Shown: in pieces, positions 24,846-33,347 of the stretch
How the letters are laid out: each line of letters opens with the position of its first letter
Position numbering within the stretch: position 1 is the first letter of the stretch
NCBI GenBank assembly: GCA_050305635.1
Contig: JBNLFS010000048.1
Span: forward strand, 57,739-121,738
Reading direction: 5' to 3'
Length of the DNA: 64,000 nt
Origin: Thiodiazotropha sp050305635
Lineage (GTDB): Bacteria; Pseudomonadota; Gammaproteobacteria; Chromatiales; Chromatiaceae
Translations under genes and position numbers: made by a program
The notes under the pieces: model-generated
What the model was told of the DNA's origin: nothing
The model's input: the letters and a program-made list of their open reading frames with translations, nothing else
Databases searched by the model: none

Positions 24846-25125
24846 TTAACCCGGCGACTAAGTATGTCGTCTTCAGCCGAAGTGTGCCTGCCTGCAACAA
24901 GGCATCAAAACGCCGCTGTAGCACTCCTACAGCAAGTTTTGATAACGCAGTCTGCGGGCAGGCACACTTCGGCCTGTCTTTTAAAAACATATTGTTAGGG
25001 GCTTCAAGCCTGCCCTTGCTCGGTGTTGCGGCTCTTGACAAGGGAACAACCATTGCCTGCGAACCGCGTCTTGATCAAGGGCAGGCTTGAAGCCCTGAAG
25101 ACGACATTCTTAGTCGCCGGGTTAA
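24846..25125. mobile_element. 280-bp nested inverted-repeat element (MITE-like)
   Basis: Terminal inverted repeats of 31 bp (24846-24876 and 25095-25125, one mismatch, outer bases TTAACCCGGCGACTAAG) enclose two further palindromes. One is a 16-bp perfect arm pair (24877-24892 with 24957-24972), itself enclosing ATCAAAAC/GTTTTGAT and CTGTAG/CTACAG. The other is a 20-bp perfect arm pair (24998-25017 with 25076-25095). No coding frame is credible. The right end reaches into the stop codon of the vanR-like gene. It fills the gap between arsJ and that gene and could fold as a multi-stem RNA when transcribed. Confidence 0.75.
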
Positions 25126-25850
25126 TAGAAGGCTGTCTGGCTCAGACCGATCACACGGATCGCCTCACCATCACTCGAGCGGTTACGATACGGGGCCACA
25201 TAATGCAAAGTCGCATAAGCGTGTTCTCGCATGACCGCCTCCGCGCGTCCTGACTGGCCCTGCACCAGAGCATCAAACACCGCATGATGCTGTCTATGAG
25301 CATAGTCGAATCGACGATACTCCTGATCCATATGCCCAGGGTCGATTGCCAGCGCATTGACCGAGGCGAAGGGAATGTGTTCGATTCGAGTCAGGGCGGT
25401 CTGGATGGCCGGGTTGGCGCTGGCCTCGACAATCAGGCGATGAAATCGCTTATTGAGATCGTGATAGCGTTCCAGATCATCCTCGGTGACATAGGTTTTG
25501 GCGAACAGGACATCGCCTCGCTCCAGACACTCGAGCAGCCCTCGTCTCGTACCCTCATCCAGTCCCCTTTGTGCTGCCTGAGATGCGGCCAACCCTTCCA
25601 GAACACCGCGCACCTCCACCGCACCTCTGACCTCATCGAGGACCACCTCCCTGACCCGATAACCTCTCCGCGGTAACTGGATCAGCAGTCCCTCCTGTTC
25701 CAGGGTACGAAACGCGATACGCACGGGCATTCGTGAAACCCCGAGCTGTTGCGCGGTGGGGATTTCCGCCAGTCGTTCCCCAGCCTTCAGTTCTCCGGAA
25801 ATGATCATCTGCCGAAGTAGGCTCAAAACCCGTTGACCTTGATTTGCCAT
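25122..25850 (-). CDS. vanR: GntR-family (FCD) repressor, VanR-like
   Basis: This is a 242-residue regulator. It has a winged helix-turn-helix (VLSLLRQMIISGELKAGERLAEI...LGVSRMPVRIAFRTLEQEGLL, residues 8-60) and an all-alpha FCD effector domain with metal-type His residues (HDLNKRFH, HRQHHAVF). The gene is divergent from vanA. Palindromes with the core TGGATCCA lie before both genes (25893-25900 and 26084-26091), matching the ATTGGATCCAAT operator known for VanR. It should repress vanAB and itself until vanillate binds. The last bases overlap the inverted-repeat element, so the C-terminus may have been altered by that insertion. Confidence 0.82.
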   Translation of the reverse strand: MANQGQRVLSLLRQMIISGELKAGERLAEIPTAQQLGVSRMPVRIAFRTLEQEGLLIQLPRRGYRVREVVLDEVRGAVEVRGVLEGLAASQAAQRGLDEGTRRGLLECLERGDVLFAKTYVTEDDLERYHDLNKRFHRLIVEASANPAIQTALTRIEHIPFASVNALAIDPGHMDQEYRRFDYAHRQHHAVFDALVQGQSGRAEAVMREHAYATLHYVAPYRNRSSDGEAIRVIGLSQTAFY

Positions 25851-25888
25851 GGAATCTTCATCCCAATCTTTGATGGATCGCCAGAACC

Positions 25889-25904
25889 ATTATGGATCCA
25901 AATT
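25889..25904. promoter_or_regulatory. VanR-type operator, vanR side
   Basis: ATTATGGATCCAAATT holds the palindromic core TGGATCCA, 39 bp before the vanR start codon. It resembles the better-conserved copy at 26080-26095. Autoregulation is inferred. Confidence 0.6.
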
Positions 25905-26042
25905 TGTACATTCAAAAGAAATAAAGTTGCCACTGAATACTTTTACAATAGGCGTGGTTATTTGTAGTGAAAACATTAATTAATAACGTATTAACAATGT
26001 TTTAATAAACATTATGAAAGTTTGATCTCAATTTATCACATA

Positions 26043-26061
26043 GTATCAATTTACTTGATAC
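26043..26061. promoter_or_regulatory. Shared 19-bp regulon operator, site 1 (vanA)
   Basis: GTATCAATTTACTTGATAC is a perfect 7-5-7 inverted repeat. Close copies lie at 30470-30488, 31200-31218 and 60417-60435, all in promoter regions of aromatic-degradation or regulator genes. Its right half contains the TTGATA used as the candidate -35 of vanA. A MarR-family protein is the likely ligand. Confidence 0.65.
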
Positions 26062-26095
26062 ATTGGCATTGCTGTGCTTTTATTGGATCCAATAA
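26055..26095 (+). promoter_or_regulatory. Candidate vanA promoter with VanR operator over -10
   Basis: TTGATA (26055-26060), 17 bp, TTTTAT (26078-26083). The perfect palindrome TTATTGGATCCAATAA (26080-26095) covers the -10 and start region and contains ATTGGATCCAAT, the VanR operator known from Caulobacter. Together with the 19-bp site over the -35, this suggests control by two repressors. An AGGAGAG ribosome site follows before the ATG at 26122. Confidence 0.6.
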
Positions 26096-26121
26096 CAAAA
26101 CATTCACCGGAGGAGAGATTC

Positions 26122-27168
26122 ATGTTTGTGAAAAACACCTGGTATGTCGCGGCTCGATCGGATGAGCTGTCCGACAAACCCCTGGCCCGCCAGATCTGCG
26201 GTGAAAAGATCGTTTTCTACCGGGATGAAGCGGGCCGAGTCGCAGCACTCGAAGACTTCTGCCCCCATCGAGGCGCGCCCCTGTCGCTCGGATATATCGA
26301 GGAGGGTAAGCTGGTGTGTGGGTATCACGGTTTGAAAATGGGTCGTGATGGCAAAACCGATTCCATGCCCAGGCAGCGTGTCCAGGGCTTCCCCTGCGTC
26401 CAGGCCTACCCGAGCGAAGAACGTCACGGCTTTATCTGGGTCTGGACCGGTGACGCGACACAAGCACAACCCGAGCAGATCCCCGATTTCATTTGGAGCG
26501 AGAACCCGGATTGGGCCTATGGTGGCGGCCTCTATCACATCGCCTGCGACTATCGCCTGATGATCGACAACCTGATGGACCTGACCCACGAGACCTATGT
26601 GCATGCCTCCAGTATCGGCCAGAAAGAGATCGACGAAGCACCGGTCACGACCCAGATCAGTGGTGACGAGGTGATCACCAGTCGTTTCATGGAAAACACT
26701 TCAGCGCCCCCCTTCTGGCAAGCCGCGCTGCAAGCCAACGGACTTGCGCATGACGTGCCGGTCGACCGTTGGCAGATCAGTCGCTTTACCCCACCCAGCC
26801 ACATCATGATAGAAGTGGGCGTGGCCCATGCGGGCAAAGGCGGTCGCGAGGCGGATGCCGCGCATAAGGTGAACGCCATCGTAGTCGATTTCATCACCCC
26901 GGAGCATGAAACCTCAATGTGGTATTTCTGGGGTTTTGCCCGGTCATTCAAACCCCAGGACGCTTCGCTTACGGAGCAGATTCGCATGGGTCAGGGAAAG
27001 ATCTTTGCCGAGGATTTGGAGATGCTGGAGCGACAGCAGAACAATCTGCAAAGCCACTTTCCCGAGCGCAAATTGCTGAAACTCGATATCGACGCCGGCG
27101 GTGTTCAGGCACGCCGCAAACTCGAACGCCTGTTGCAACAGGAACAGACCATCGAGGAACGTTCATGA
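26122..27168 (+). CDS. vanA: Vanillate O-demethylase oxygenase subunit (Rieske)
   Basis: This is a 348-residue Rieske non-heme iron oxygenase. The [2Fe-2S] ligands are Cys47-Pro-His49 and Cys66-x2-His69 (CPHRGAPLSLG, CGYHGLKMG). The mononuclear-iron region is DNLMDLTHETYVHASSIG. It matches VanA in length and pattern. It should demethylate vanillate to protocatechuate, with release of formaldehyde, taking electrons from the VanB-like reductase whose start overlaps by 4 bp. The start at 26122 is chosen for its GGAGGAGAG ribosome site. Substrate assignment is supported by the VanR operator and the protocatechuate pathway nearby. Confidence 0.85.
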   Translation: MFVKNTWYVAARSDELSDKPLARQICGEKIVFYRDEAGRVAALEDFCPHRGAPLSLGYIEEGKLVCGYHGLKMGRDGKTDSMPRQRVQGFPCVQAYPSEERHGFIWVWTGDATQAQPEQIPDFIWSENPDWAYGGGLYHIACDYRLMIDNLMDLTHETYVHASSIGQKEIDEAPVTTQISGDEVITSRFMENTSAPPFWQAALQANGLAHDVPVDRWQISRFTPPSHIMIEVGVAHAGKGGREADAAHKVNAIVVDFITPEHETSMWYFWGFARSFKPQDASLTEQIRMGQGKIFAEDLEMLERQQNNLQSHFPERKLLKLDIDAGGVQARRKLERLLQQEQTIEERS

Positions 27169-28118
27169 TCGAAGTTACCGTTACACAGAAAAACCGGGAA
27201 GCGGATGACATCATCAGCCTTGAACTGGCCCGCATCGACGGGAACCTGCTGCCTCCCTTCGAACCCGGGGCACACATCGATCTGCATCTGCCCGATGGTC
27301 TGACCCGGCAGTATTCGCTCTGCAGCTCTCCAAACGATCGAGCACGCTACCGGGTCTGCATCCTGAAGGAGCATGCGTCCCGAGGCGGTTCCGCTTTCCT
27401 GCACACACATACCGAGGTCAATCAGCGCCTATCGATCAGCGAACCCCGCAATCTGTTTCCGATGGTGCCCGAGGCCAAACGCACGCTGTTATTTGCCGGG
27501 GGTATTGGCATTACCCCTCTGCTTTGCATGGCCTATGCCCTGGTCGATGCCCAGGCGGATTTCGAATTGCACTACAGTGGAAAGCGCCTGAGCCGGATGG
27601 CCTTTGTCGATCAAATCATGCAGGGCCCCTTCGCCGATCGCACACACCTGCATATCAGCGATGGGCAGCCGTCACAGCGACTCGATGTTGCGCCCCTGCT
27701 TGCACACCCTCAGCCCGGCACCCATCTCTATGTGTGCGGACCCGAGGGATATATGGATTATGTACTAAGCAGCGCAACTCGACTTGGCTGGCCATCGGCA
27801 CAACTGCACCGGGAGTACTTTATCGCCGCTTCGACACCCGAGCGGGAAGCCGGCGGTTTCGAGATCGAAATCAAGAGTAGCGGACAGATTCTCGACGTCC
27901 CCGCAGATCGAACCGCATTGCAGATATTGGAGGAAGCCGGTTTCTACATTCCCGTGTCCTGCGAGGAAGGGGTCTGCGGAACCTGTCTGACCCGTGTTCT
28001 TTCGGGCAATCCTGACCATCGAGATCGTTTTTTAACAGAAGAGGAACGGGCGTCTAACGATCGGTTTACCCCTTGCTGTTCCCGCTCTCGAAGCGGACGA
28101 CTGGTGCTGGACCTGTAG
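27165..28118 (+). CDS. vanB: Vanillate O-demethylase reductase subunit
   Basis: This is a 317-residue phthalate-dioxygenase-reductase-type protein: flavin domain (RQYSLCSSPND), NAD-binding domain (FAGGIGITPLLCMAY, CGPEGYMDYVL) and a C-terminal plant-type [2Fe-2S] ferredoxin (CEEGVCGTC, and a fourth Cys near the end). It passes electrons from NADH to VanA. The ATG overlaps the vanA stop (ATGA), so the two are translationally coupled. No gene follows in the same direction for 3.2 kb. Confidence 0.87.
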   Translation: MIEVTVTQKNREADDIISLELARIDGNLLPPFEPGAHIDLHLPDGLTRQYSLCSSPNDRARYRVCILKEHASRGGSAFLHTHTEVNQRLSISEPRNLFPMVPEAKRTLLFAGGIGITPLLCMAYALVDAQADFELHYSGKRLSRMAFVDQIMQGPFADRTHLHISDGQPSQRLDVAPLLAHPQPGTHLYVCGPEGYMDYVLSSATRLGWPSAQLHREYFIAASTPEREAGGFEIEIKSSGQILDVPADRTALQILEEAGFYIPVSCEEGVCGTCLTRVLSGNPDHRDRFLTEEERASNDRFTPCCSRSRSGRLVLDL

Positions 28119-28142
28119 TGGTAAGTAGTTTTGAGTGTTTAG

Positions 28143-28291
28143 TTTTAAGTTGATGAGTTCGCTCTGCTCACGATTCTTTAGTCTCGTTCCCACGCTCTGC
28201 GTGGGAATGCAGACTCAGGGTTCCGCATACAATCCAAGTCTGATCAGTACAACGTAACTTAGGTATGTGTTCCCGCACAGAGCGTGGGAAC
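28143..28291. repeat. Composite palindromic repeat after vanB
   Basis: An outer half-arm of the TTTTGAGTTGATGAGTTCGC type (28143-28171) is followed by the dispersed pair GTTCCCACGCTCTGCGTGGGAA (28186-28211) and GTTCCCGCACAGAGCGTGGGAAC (28269-28291). The same architecture, with both outer arms, is at 32252-32441 and, with a different centre, at 39004-39287. Confidence 0.8.
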
Positions 28292-28297
28292 GACAGC

Positions 28298-28321
28298 AAA
28301 AAAAGTGGGGCGACGCCCCAC
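28298..28321 (-). terminator. Intrinsic terminator of the hydrolase-dehydrogenase operon
   Basis: On the minus strand GTGGGGC-GTC-GCCCCAC is followed directly by seven T residues. It lies 37 bp beyond the stop of the alpha/beta hydrolase gene, a textbook Rho-independent terminator. Confidence 0.85.
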
Positions 28322-28358
28322 TCTACCCAAATAGCGACTGTTGAAATTCTGACTTCTT

Positions 28359-29246
28359 CTATTCGATGTGCCGTTTCACGAATTCGGCGATCTCCTTAAT
28401 CGACTGCATACTCTCTTCCAACATAGGACCATAGAGCTGCCAGCAATGAACCATATCCGGCCAGACCTTCAACTCGACCGGAGTTCCCGCCTGTTCGATA
28501 CGCTGGGCGATGGTCAGACTGTCATCCACCAGCAACTCGTTTGAGCCTACGTGGATCAGCACCGGGGGCAAACCGGTCATGTCACTGTAGAAGGGAGTTA
28601 CCTGTGATGCACGCAGGTCCCCTTCCCCAACGTAGACCCGATTGAACAGATCAACTAACTCCTTGTTCAATAAGGGTGCGTTTGCGAGTGTGGTATGCGA
28701 CGCTCCGTCACCTGCCAGATCAAGCGCCGGGGACATCATGACCACGCAACCCGGCACAGGGAGCCCCATCTCACGAGCGCGTACAGCAGTCGAAAGCGCC
28801 ATATTGCCACCGGCCGAATCCCCCGCCAAGGCAATGGCCGAAGGCGCGAACCCCTGATCGAGCGCCCAACAATAGGCGCTAAAGCAGTCGTCATGGGCGG
28901 CAGGAGCAGGATGTTCCGGTGCCAATCGATAGTCGACGCTCAACACAGGCATTGCGGCCAGTTGTGCCATATGACTGGTGAGCGCACGATGAGAACGGGA
29001 GGATCCAAAGAGAAAACCGCCTCCGTGGTAGTAGATGATCAAGCGATCCTCACGCCCGCCTGTCGGCCGGTTCCACTCACCCGAACAGCGCTCCGAGGAC
29101 AACACCGTGTAGGTCGTATCCTGAGCCCCGGGGGTCTGCGCATTGATCGCTTCAAACCACTCCCGTATGCTTTCGGGGGTCGGAATCTCCGGTGGTGGCG
29201 CTTCGGCGGAGAGTTGCAGGATCGCATCAAGCTGTTCTTTGGACAT
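28359..29246 (-). CDS. Alpha/beta hydrolase of the hormone-sensitive-lipase family
   Basis: This is a 295-residue esterase with the oxyanion motif HGGGF, the nucleophile elbow GDSAGG, a later Asp (VDDSL region) and His (DMVHCW) completing the triad. It has no signal peptide, so it is cytoplasmic. It lies 46 bp after the alcohol dehydrogenase gene on the same strand and ends at a strong terminator, so the two form one operon under the 19-bp operator. It may release aromatic alcohols or acids from esters. This is inferred from context; the true substrate is unknown. Confidence 0.82.
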   Translation of the reverse strand: MSKEQLDAILQLSAEAPPPEIPTPESIREWFEAINAQTPGAQDTTYTVLSSERCSGEWNRPTGGREDRLIIYYHGGGFLFGSSRSHRALTSHMAQLAAMPVLSVDYRLAPEHPAPAAHDDCFSAYCWALDQGFAPSAIALAGDSAGGNMALSTAVRAREMGLPVPGCVVMMSPALDLAGDGASHTTLANAPLLNKELVDLFNRVYVGEGDLRASQVTPFYSDMTGLPPVLIHVGSNELLVDDSLTIAQRIEQAGTPVELKVWPDMVHCWQLYGPMLEESMQSIKEIAEFVKRHIE

Positions 29247-29292
29247 AACGATCTCGTAAACGGTTGGCGCAGATCACTGAAAACGCAAGCAA

Positions 29293-30396
29293 CTATGCCA
29301 TGCGAATAATCGGCTTAATGGTTTTGCCACTTTCGGAGTCCTCGATCGCCTGGTTGATCTCATCCAGATTGTAGAACTTGACCAGCCGATCGAAGGGGAA
29401 CATCCCTTTGGCGTGAAGATCGGCCAGCATCGGAATGAAAGTTTCCGGATTGGAGTCGCCTTCGACGATGCCGATCAGGCGCCGCCCACCGCTCATGAAG
29501 TGGGTTTCGTCGAGTTCAATCCGGGTTGCCGGCGCGGGCGCGCCAAGAATGCCACAGGTTCCCCGTGGCGCGAGGGTTTCGACCGCATCCCGGATAACAG
29601 CGGGTATACCGGTGGTATCGAGGGCAAAGTCCACCCCAAACCCGCTAATCGCCATGACCTGTTCTCCAACCTTTTCCCTTCCGGGATTGAGGGTGTGGGT
29701 CGCACCGAGTTCCCTGGCCATGGCCAGCCGGTCATCATTCATATCCACGGCGATGATCGTGGAGGCGCCGACCACCTTGGCCGCCATCACGGCGGAGAGC
29801 CCCACCGAACCGGTACCGAAAACCACCAAAGAGCGACCCACCGAAACCTTCAGGGCATTCATTACGGCTCCGGCTCCGGTCTGAATACCACAGGCCAGAG
29901 GACCGAGCAGTTCCAGCGGCAGCGTCTCGGCCACCTTGACCACATTGGTCTCGTGACACAGAGCATGGGTCGCGAAGGAGGATTGGCCGAAGAAATTACC
30001 ATGCACCAGCGAACCGTCATCGCCGCTCAACGCGCTGCTGCCGTCGGGGCGTACCGCGAAGAAGTTGCGCGGAAAGAATTCATGGCAATAGCTGCTGGCA
30101 TGATCGCTGCAACTGGGACAGGTGCCGCAGGAGTTATAGGTCATGACCACATGATCGCCGGGCTTGACCTTGGTAATGCCGCTGCCGACCTGCTCCACGA
30201 CACCGGCACCCTCGTGACCCAGTACCACCGGAAAAGGCGTCGGCAGATGGCCCGCGATCACCACCAGGTCGGTATGACAGACACCGGTTGCGACCACCCG
30301 CACCAGAATCTCGTGACTGCGTGGCGCTTCGAGAGAGAGGGACTCAAGCGAGAGTTGCCCGCCCTGTTCGCGGGCGACGGCTGCTTTGATTTCCAT
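29293..30396 (-). CDS. Zinc-dependent aryl-alcohol dehydrogenase (MDR, XylB-like)
   Basis: This is a 367-residue medium-chain dehydrogenase. It shows catalytic-zinc ligands GVCHTD and GHEGAG, a structural-zinc lobe CGTCPSCSDHASSYC, a Rossmann GTGSVGLSA and an acidic residue in VDMNDDR favouring NAD. The pattern is that of benzyl-alcohol and aryl-alcohol dehydrogenases. In this setting it could oxidise vanillyl or a similar benzylic alcohol to the aldehyde, which the dehydrogenase at 56688-58139 would take to the acid. Its promoter overlaps the operator at 30470-30488. Confidence 0.82.
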   Translation of the reverse strand: MEIKAAVAREQGGQLSLESLSLEAPRSHEILVRVVATGVCHTDLVVIAGHLPTPFPVVLGHEGAGVVEQVGSGITKVKPGDHVVMTYNSCGTCPSCSDHASSYCHEFFPRNFFAVRPDGSSALSGDDGSLVHGNFFGQSSFATHALCHETNVVKVAETLPLELLGPLACGIQTGAGAVMNALKVSVGRSLVVFGTGSVGLSAVMAAKVVGASTIIAVDMNDDRLAMARELGATHTLNPGREKVGEQVMAISGFGVDFALDTTGIPAVIRDAVETLAPRGTCGILGAPAPATRIELDETHFMSGGRRLIGIVEGDSNPETFIPMLADLHAKGMFPFDRLVKFYNLDEINQAIEDSESGKTIKPIIRMA

Positions 30397-30469
30397 AGGA
30401 ACGGGTCCTCCGAATCTTTCAGTTAATCGTAGTTTCGTGGCATGAGGTCAACTTTGCGCGTCAACCATT

Positions 30470-30512
30470 ATATCAATTTACTTGATATTAATGGCGACAG
30501 GCAAAATGTCAA
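30470..30512 (-). promoter_or_regulatory. Promoter of the alcohol dehydrogenase operon with 19-bp operator
   Basis: On the minus strand TTGACA (30507-30512), 16 bp, TAATAT (30485-30490). The perfect 7-5-7 palindrome ATATCAATTTACTTGATAT (30470-30488) covers the -10 end and the start region, so binding should repress. This is site 2 of the four-site family. Confidence 0.65.
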
Positions 30513-30521
30513 TTCATTTCA

Positions 30522-31016
30522 TCAGAGCTCTCGCAACATACCGACCGCGTTGCGCAGATGTCCGTGCAGGGTCTTGACCTCCTGATCGCTGAGCCCCTCT
30601 AATATCTTCGCCTCGATACCGGCAATCTGTTTATTGCATTGTATCAGCAGCCTCTGACCCGCTTTGGTCAGACTGACCTGGATGATACGTCCATGATGGG
30701 GGTCGGGCTTACGCAGGATCCAGCCGTTCTTCTCCATACCCTTGATCAGTTCATTGGCTGCCTGAGGCGACACCATGATGCGCTCGGCAAGTTTCGCGTT
30801 AGACAGTTTGCCATTGCTGCAAAAGACAGAGAGCGCAGTGTACTGCCCCACGGTCAACCCCATGGGTTCGAGTACTTTACGGAAACACTGTCTCAATGCC
30901 CGATCCAGTCGACCGACCATGTAGGCCACACCCAGGGGTCTGCTGAATTGATCAAAGGAATCTGGGTTATCCGTCAACTCGGAATCTGAGGGGGGTCGGC
31001 AAACTTGAACGGTCAT
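30522..31016 (-). CDS. MarR-family regulator, candidate owner of the 19-bp operator
   Basis: This is a 164-residue MarR-type winged helix protein: LTVGQYTALSVFCSNGKLSNAKLAERIMVSPQAANELIKGMEKNGWILRKPDPHHGRIIQVSLT gives recognition helix and wing in the usual places. Two copies of the 19-bp palindrome lie on either side (30470-30488 downstream, before the dehydrogenase, and 31200-31218 upstream, in its own promoter region). By analogy with MarR regulators of hydroxycinnamate genes it may respond to an aromatic acid or its CoA thioester. The second MarR protein (62150-62626) cannot be excluded as the binder. Confidence 0.8.
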   Translation of the reverse strand: MTVQVCRPPSDSELTDNPDSFDQFSRPLGVAYMVGRLDRALRQCFRKVLEPMGLTVGQYTALSVFCSNGKLSNAKLAERIMVSPQAANELIKGMEKNGWILRKPDPHHGRIIQVSLTKAGQRLLIQCNKQIAGIEAKILEGLSDQEVKTLHGHLRNAVGMLREL

Positions 31017-31199
31017 AACGGTCTCACTTTTCGGGGTTTGATGTCCTAATACAAGAAAATTCTACGCCTTGTCAGCGTAGAACCAGGAATAATCCAAGGC
31101 AACGAGCATGCCTACAATCCAGAATCTACGGATCCCGGATCCTATCCTTAGCTATCTTTGACTCTTCACAGGCTTGCGGACAACGGATCATTTTTCTAT

Positions 31200-31218
31200 A
31201 TATCAAGATACCTGATAT
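31200..31218. promoter_or_regulatory. Shared 19-bp regulon operator, site 3 (marR-lysR gap)
   Basis: ATATCAAGATACCTGATAT has one arm mismatch against the consensus. It is in the 304-bp gap between the divergent marR (start 31016) and lysR (start 31321) genes, which otherwise holds no gene. It could serve autoregulation of marR, control of lysR, or both. Confidence 0.55.
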
Positions 31219-31320
31219 TGCAAATCTTTGTCTGAACGACTCATATTCAAGGCTTGTCCTGCGGGGACAATACTGGTATCTCTTGCGGCTATCATTCCTG
31301 AAAGGCGCTGCGCGCACTCG

Positions 31321-32232
31321 ATGACTGAACATAGCAATTCACACCTGGATCTCAACGGAAGATTGCTGCAACTGCTGGTAGCAGTCGTGGACGAGGGCTC
31401 CATTACCCGGGCCGCGGAACGTCTCGGCGTTACCCAATCGGCGGTGAGTCACTTGCTTGACAAACTACGGTGCATTCTGGACGACCCTCTGTTCGTAAAA
31501 TCGGGCAGGGGCATTGTCGCAACCGACCGAGCCGTTCACCTGGCCCGGGAGGCTCGGGTACTATTGCAGGAGATGCAGCGTTTTGCCAGGATCGATGCCT
31601 TTGACCCGGCCAGACTGCAAACCACCTTCACCCTCGCCGCCAACGATTTTCAACGGGACCTGTTACTGCCCAGGTTATTCGAGCGTCTCCACGCACAAGC
31701 GCCAGGACTTGATCTGAGGGTTATTCCATCCGCGATACCGAGCGTGGAAATGGTCAGGGATGAACAGTGTCAGCTGGTCATCTCACCTCGCCCCCCCGAT
31801 GCGGGGGATATTCTGCAGAAGCGGTTATTCAACGGAATCTACCGGGTCTTTTACGATCGCGACTGCCGCGAGGCTCCACAAACCGTTGAAGACTACCTTG
31901 AAGCGGATCACATCACCGTGGCCTATGAACCACCCCGCCCCCTCGATATCGATCAATTGCTGGCGTCACAAGGGATAAACCGTCATTTTCGGGTTCGGGT
32001 TCCCGGTTTCTCGGGCATCCCGCCCTTTCTGAAAAACAGCCGCATGCTCGCCACCTTGCCGGAACTGCTGGCGCGCAACCTGCTACGCGACTTCGCGAGT
32101 TGTTCCGTACCCGTGAACTGCCCGAATATCCCGATGTATATGATCTGGCACCTGCGGTATCGGCATGATCCGGTGCATGGCTGGCTGCGTGGCGAGTTGG
32201 AAGCGGTGGCTCGGGAAGTGGTTGGGAGATAA
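31321..32232 (+). CDS. LysR-family regulator (NodD/LinR-like)
   Basis: This is a 303-residue LysR protein. The N-terminal helix-turn-helix is LLQLLVAVVDEGSITRAAERLGVTQSAVSHLLDKLR, and a periplasmic-binding-like effector domain follows (TLAANDFQRDLLLPRLFERL...). The start at 31321 (MTEHSNSHLDLNGRLL) fits the family. A longer frame from 31228 would cross the regulatory gap. It is divergent from marR and downstream of a 19-bp operator. It may control the lig or van genes, but no T-N11-A site tied to it was established. Confidence 0.82.
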   Translation: MTEHSNSHLDLNGRLLQLLVAVVDEGSITRAAERLGVTQSAVSHLLDKLRCILDDPLFVKSGRGIVATDRAVHLAREARVLLQEMQRFARIDAFDPARLQTTFTLAANDFQRDLLLPRLFERLHAQAPGLDLRVIPSAIPSVEMVRDEQCQLVISPRPPDAGDILQKRLFNGIYRVFYDRDCREAPQTVEDYLEADHITVAYEPPRPLDIDQLLASQGINRHFRVRVPGFSGIPPFLKNSRMLATLPELLARNLLRDFASCSVPVNCPNIPMYMIWHLRYRHDPVHGWLRGELEAVAREVVGR

Positions 32233-32251
32233 TTTTGAATTTTAAATTATG

Positions 32252-32441
32252 AATTTTGAATTGATGTGTTCGCTTCGCTCACGGGCTTTGATCGTTCCCA
32301 CGCTTCGCGTGGGAATGCAGACTGAGGGTTCAGCGCACAACCCAAACCTAATCAATACAACGCAGCTTATGCATGCATTCCCACGCAGAGCGTGGGAACA
32401 AGGAAAATCCGCGAGCGAAGCGAACACATCAATTCAAAATT
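32252..32441. repeat. Nested palindrome: 29-bp perfect outer arms around a paired inner repeat
   Basis: Outer arms 32252-32280 and 32413-32441 are exact reverse complements over 29 bp (AATTTTGAATTGATGTGTTC...). Inside lie GTTCCCACGCTTCGCGTGGGAATGCA-type (32294-32319) and its mate (32374-32399), the same pair seen after vanB, in the tandem duplication and after folD. The element fills the space between two convergent lysR genes. Confidence 0.85.
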
Positions 32442-32444
32442 AAC

Positions 32445-33347
32445 CTACCCGGAGGGATTCACCAACTCCCTGACCTTACTCTCAACCAATTTAAGCAGAT
32501 TCCGCTGCACCTGGGTCATGGGACGATGGCTACTGACGGCAGAGGACAGGCGAGTCAGTAACCGCGGCTCAATGATCGGTCGCAGGTTGTAGCGTTCGGC
32601 CCGTCCAAAGGCATGCACGGAACTCGTGGGCAGTATCCCGTTACCGATGCCTTCTGCGACCAGTTCGAGAATCGCGGAAATGGCATCCACTTCCATACCG
32701 ATATTCGGGCGCATCCCCAGGTTGGCTAACTCGGTTTCCAGGTGCATGCGAATCACATTCGGACGACTGGGAATGATCAAGGGCAGTTCCGCTACCGCGC
32801 TCAGGCTGATCGGGCCCACCACAGAAGTATGATGGCGGGATTGAACCAGATAGAGCGATTGAGTGATGACAGGCTGTAACTCGATATCAGGAAACGGAGC
32901 AGCATCGTAGAGCAGTGCCACATCCAGGCGGCCGACGTTCAGATCCTCCAGCATGCTCAGAGACAGGCCCTCGCGGATCGAGAGGACGGCGTCAGGCATG
33001 GCCTCGCGAAATACGCGCATCAGAGGTACCGTAAGCACTTTGGACAGCCCCGGCGGCAAACCCAGTGCCACACTGCCTACGAGTCCACCCCGTTCACGGG
33101 CCAGTTCTTCTCGCAGACGCCCGACCTGATGTAACACACCCCTGCCGTGTTCAAGCAGAATCTTGCCGGCTTGGGTGGGTGTGACCCCCCGACCATTGCG
33201 AATCAGCAGATTCTGCCGCAACTCCGTCTCAAGCAGTCGCACATGTCGGCTCAGTGCCGACTGGGCGACATTAAGAATAATAGAAGCCTGGGTAAAACTC
33301 CCCAGTTCTGCAACGCGCACAAAGTATTCGATCTGTTTCAGGTCCAT
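32445..33347 (-). CDS. LysR-family regulator (NAC/Cbl-like)
   Basis: This is a 300-residue LysR protein starting MDLKQIEYFVRVAELGSFTQASIILNVAQSALSRHVRLLETELRQ (helix-turn-helix) with a standard effector domain. The pattern (LKQIEYFVRVAE...LLIRNGRGVTPT) matches the group often annotated as NAC-like regulators of aromatic metabolism. It is divergent from the ligJ operon across a 600-bp gap, so it is the best candidate activator of that operon. Confidence 0.82.
   Translation of the reverse strand: MDLKQIEYFVRVAELGSFTQASIILNVAQSALSRHVRLLETELRQNLLIRNGRGVTPTQAGKILLEHGRGVLHQVGRLREELARERGGLVGSVALGLPPGLSKVLTVPLMRVFREAMPDAVLSIREGLSLSMLEDLNVGRLDVALLYDAAPFPDIELQPVITQSLYLVQSRHHTSVVGPISLSAVAELPLIIPSRPNVIRMHLETELANLGMRPNIGMEVDAISAILELVAEGIGNGILPTSSVHAFGRAERYNLRPIIEPRLLTRLSSAVSSHRPMTQVQRNLLKLVESKVRELVNPSG

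Noticed and set aside
22241..25125. CRISPR array
   Set aside because: Repeats here are tandem or inverted with unequal spacing and no unique spacers; no cas genes are present in the window.
29413..30426. A 337-codon plus-strand frame opposite the alcohol dehydrogenase
   Set aside because: It lies entirely antisense to a clear dehydrogenase, its product has no recognisable motif, and high G+C makes long antisense frames common here.
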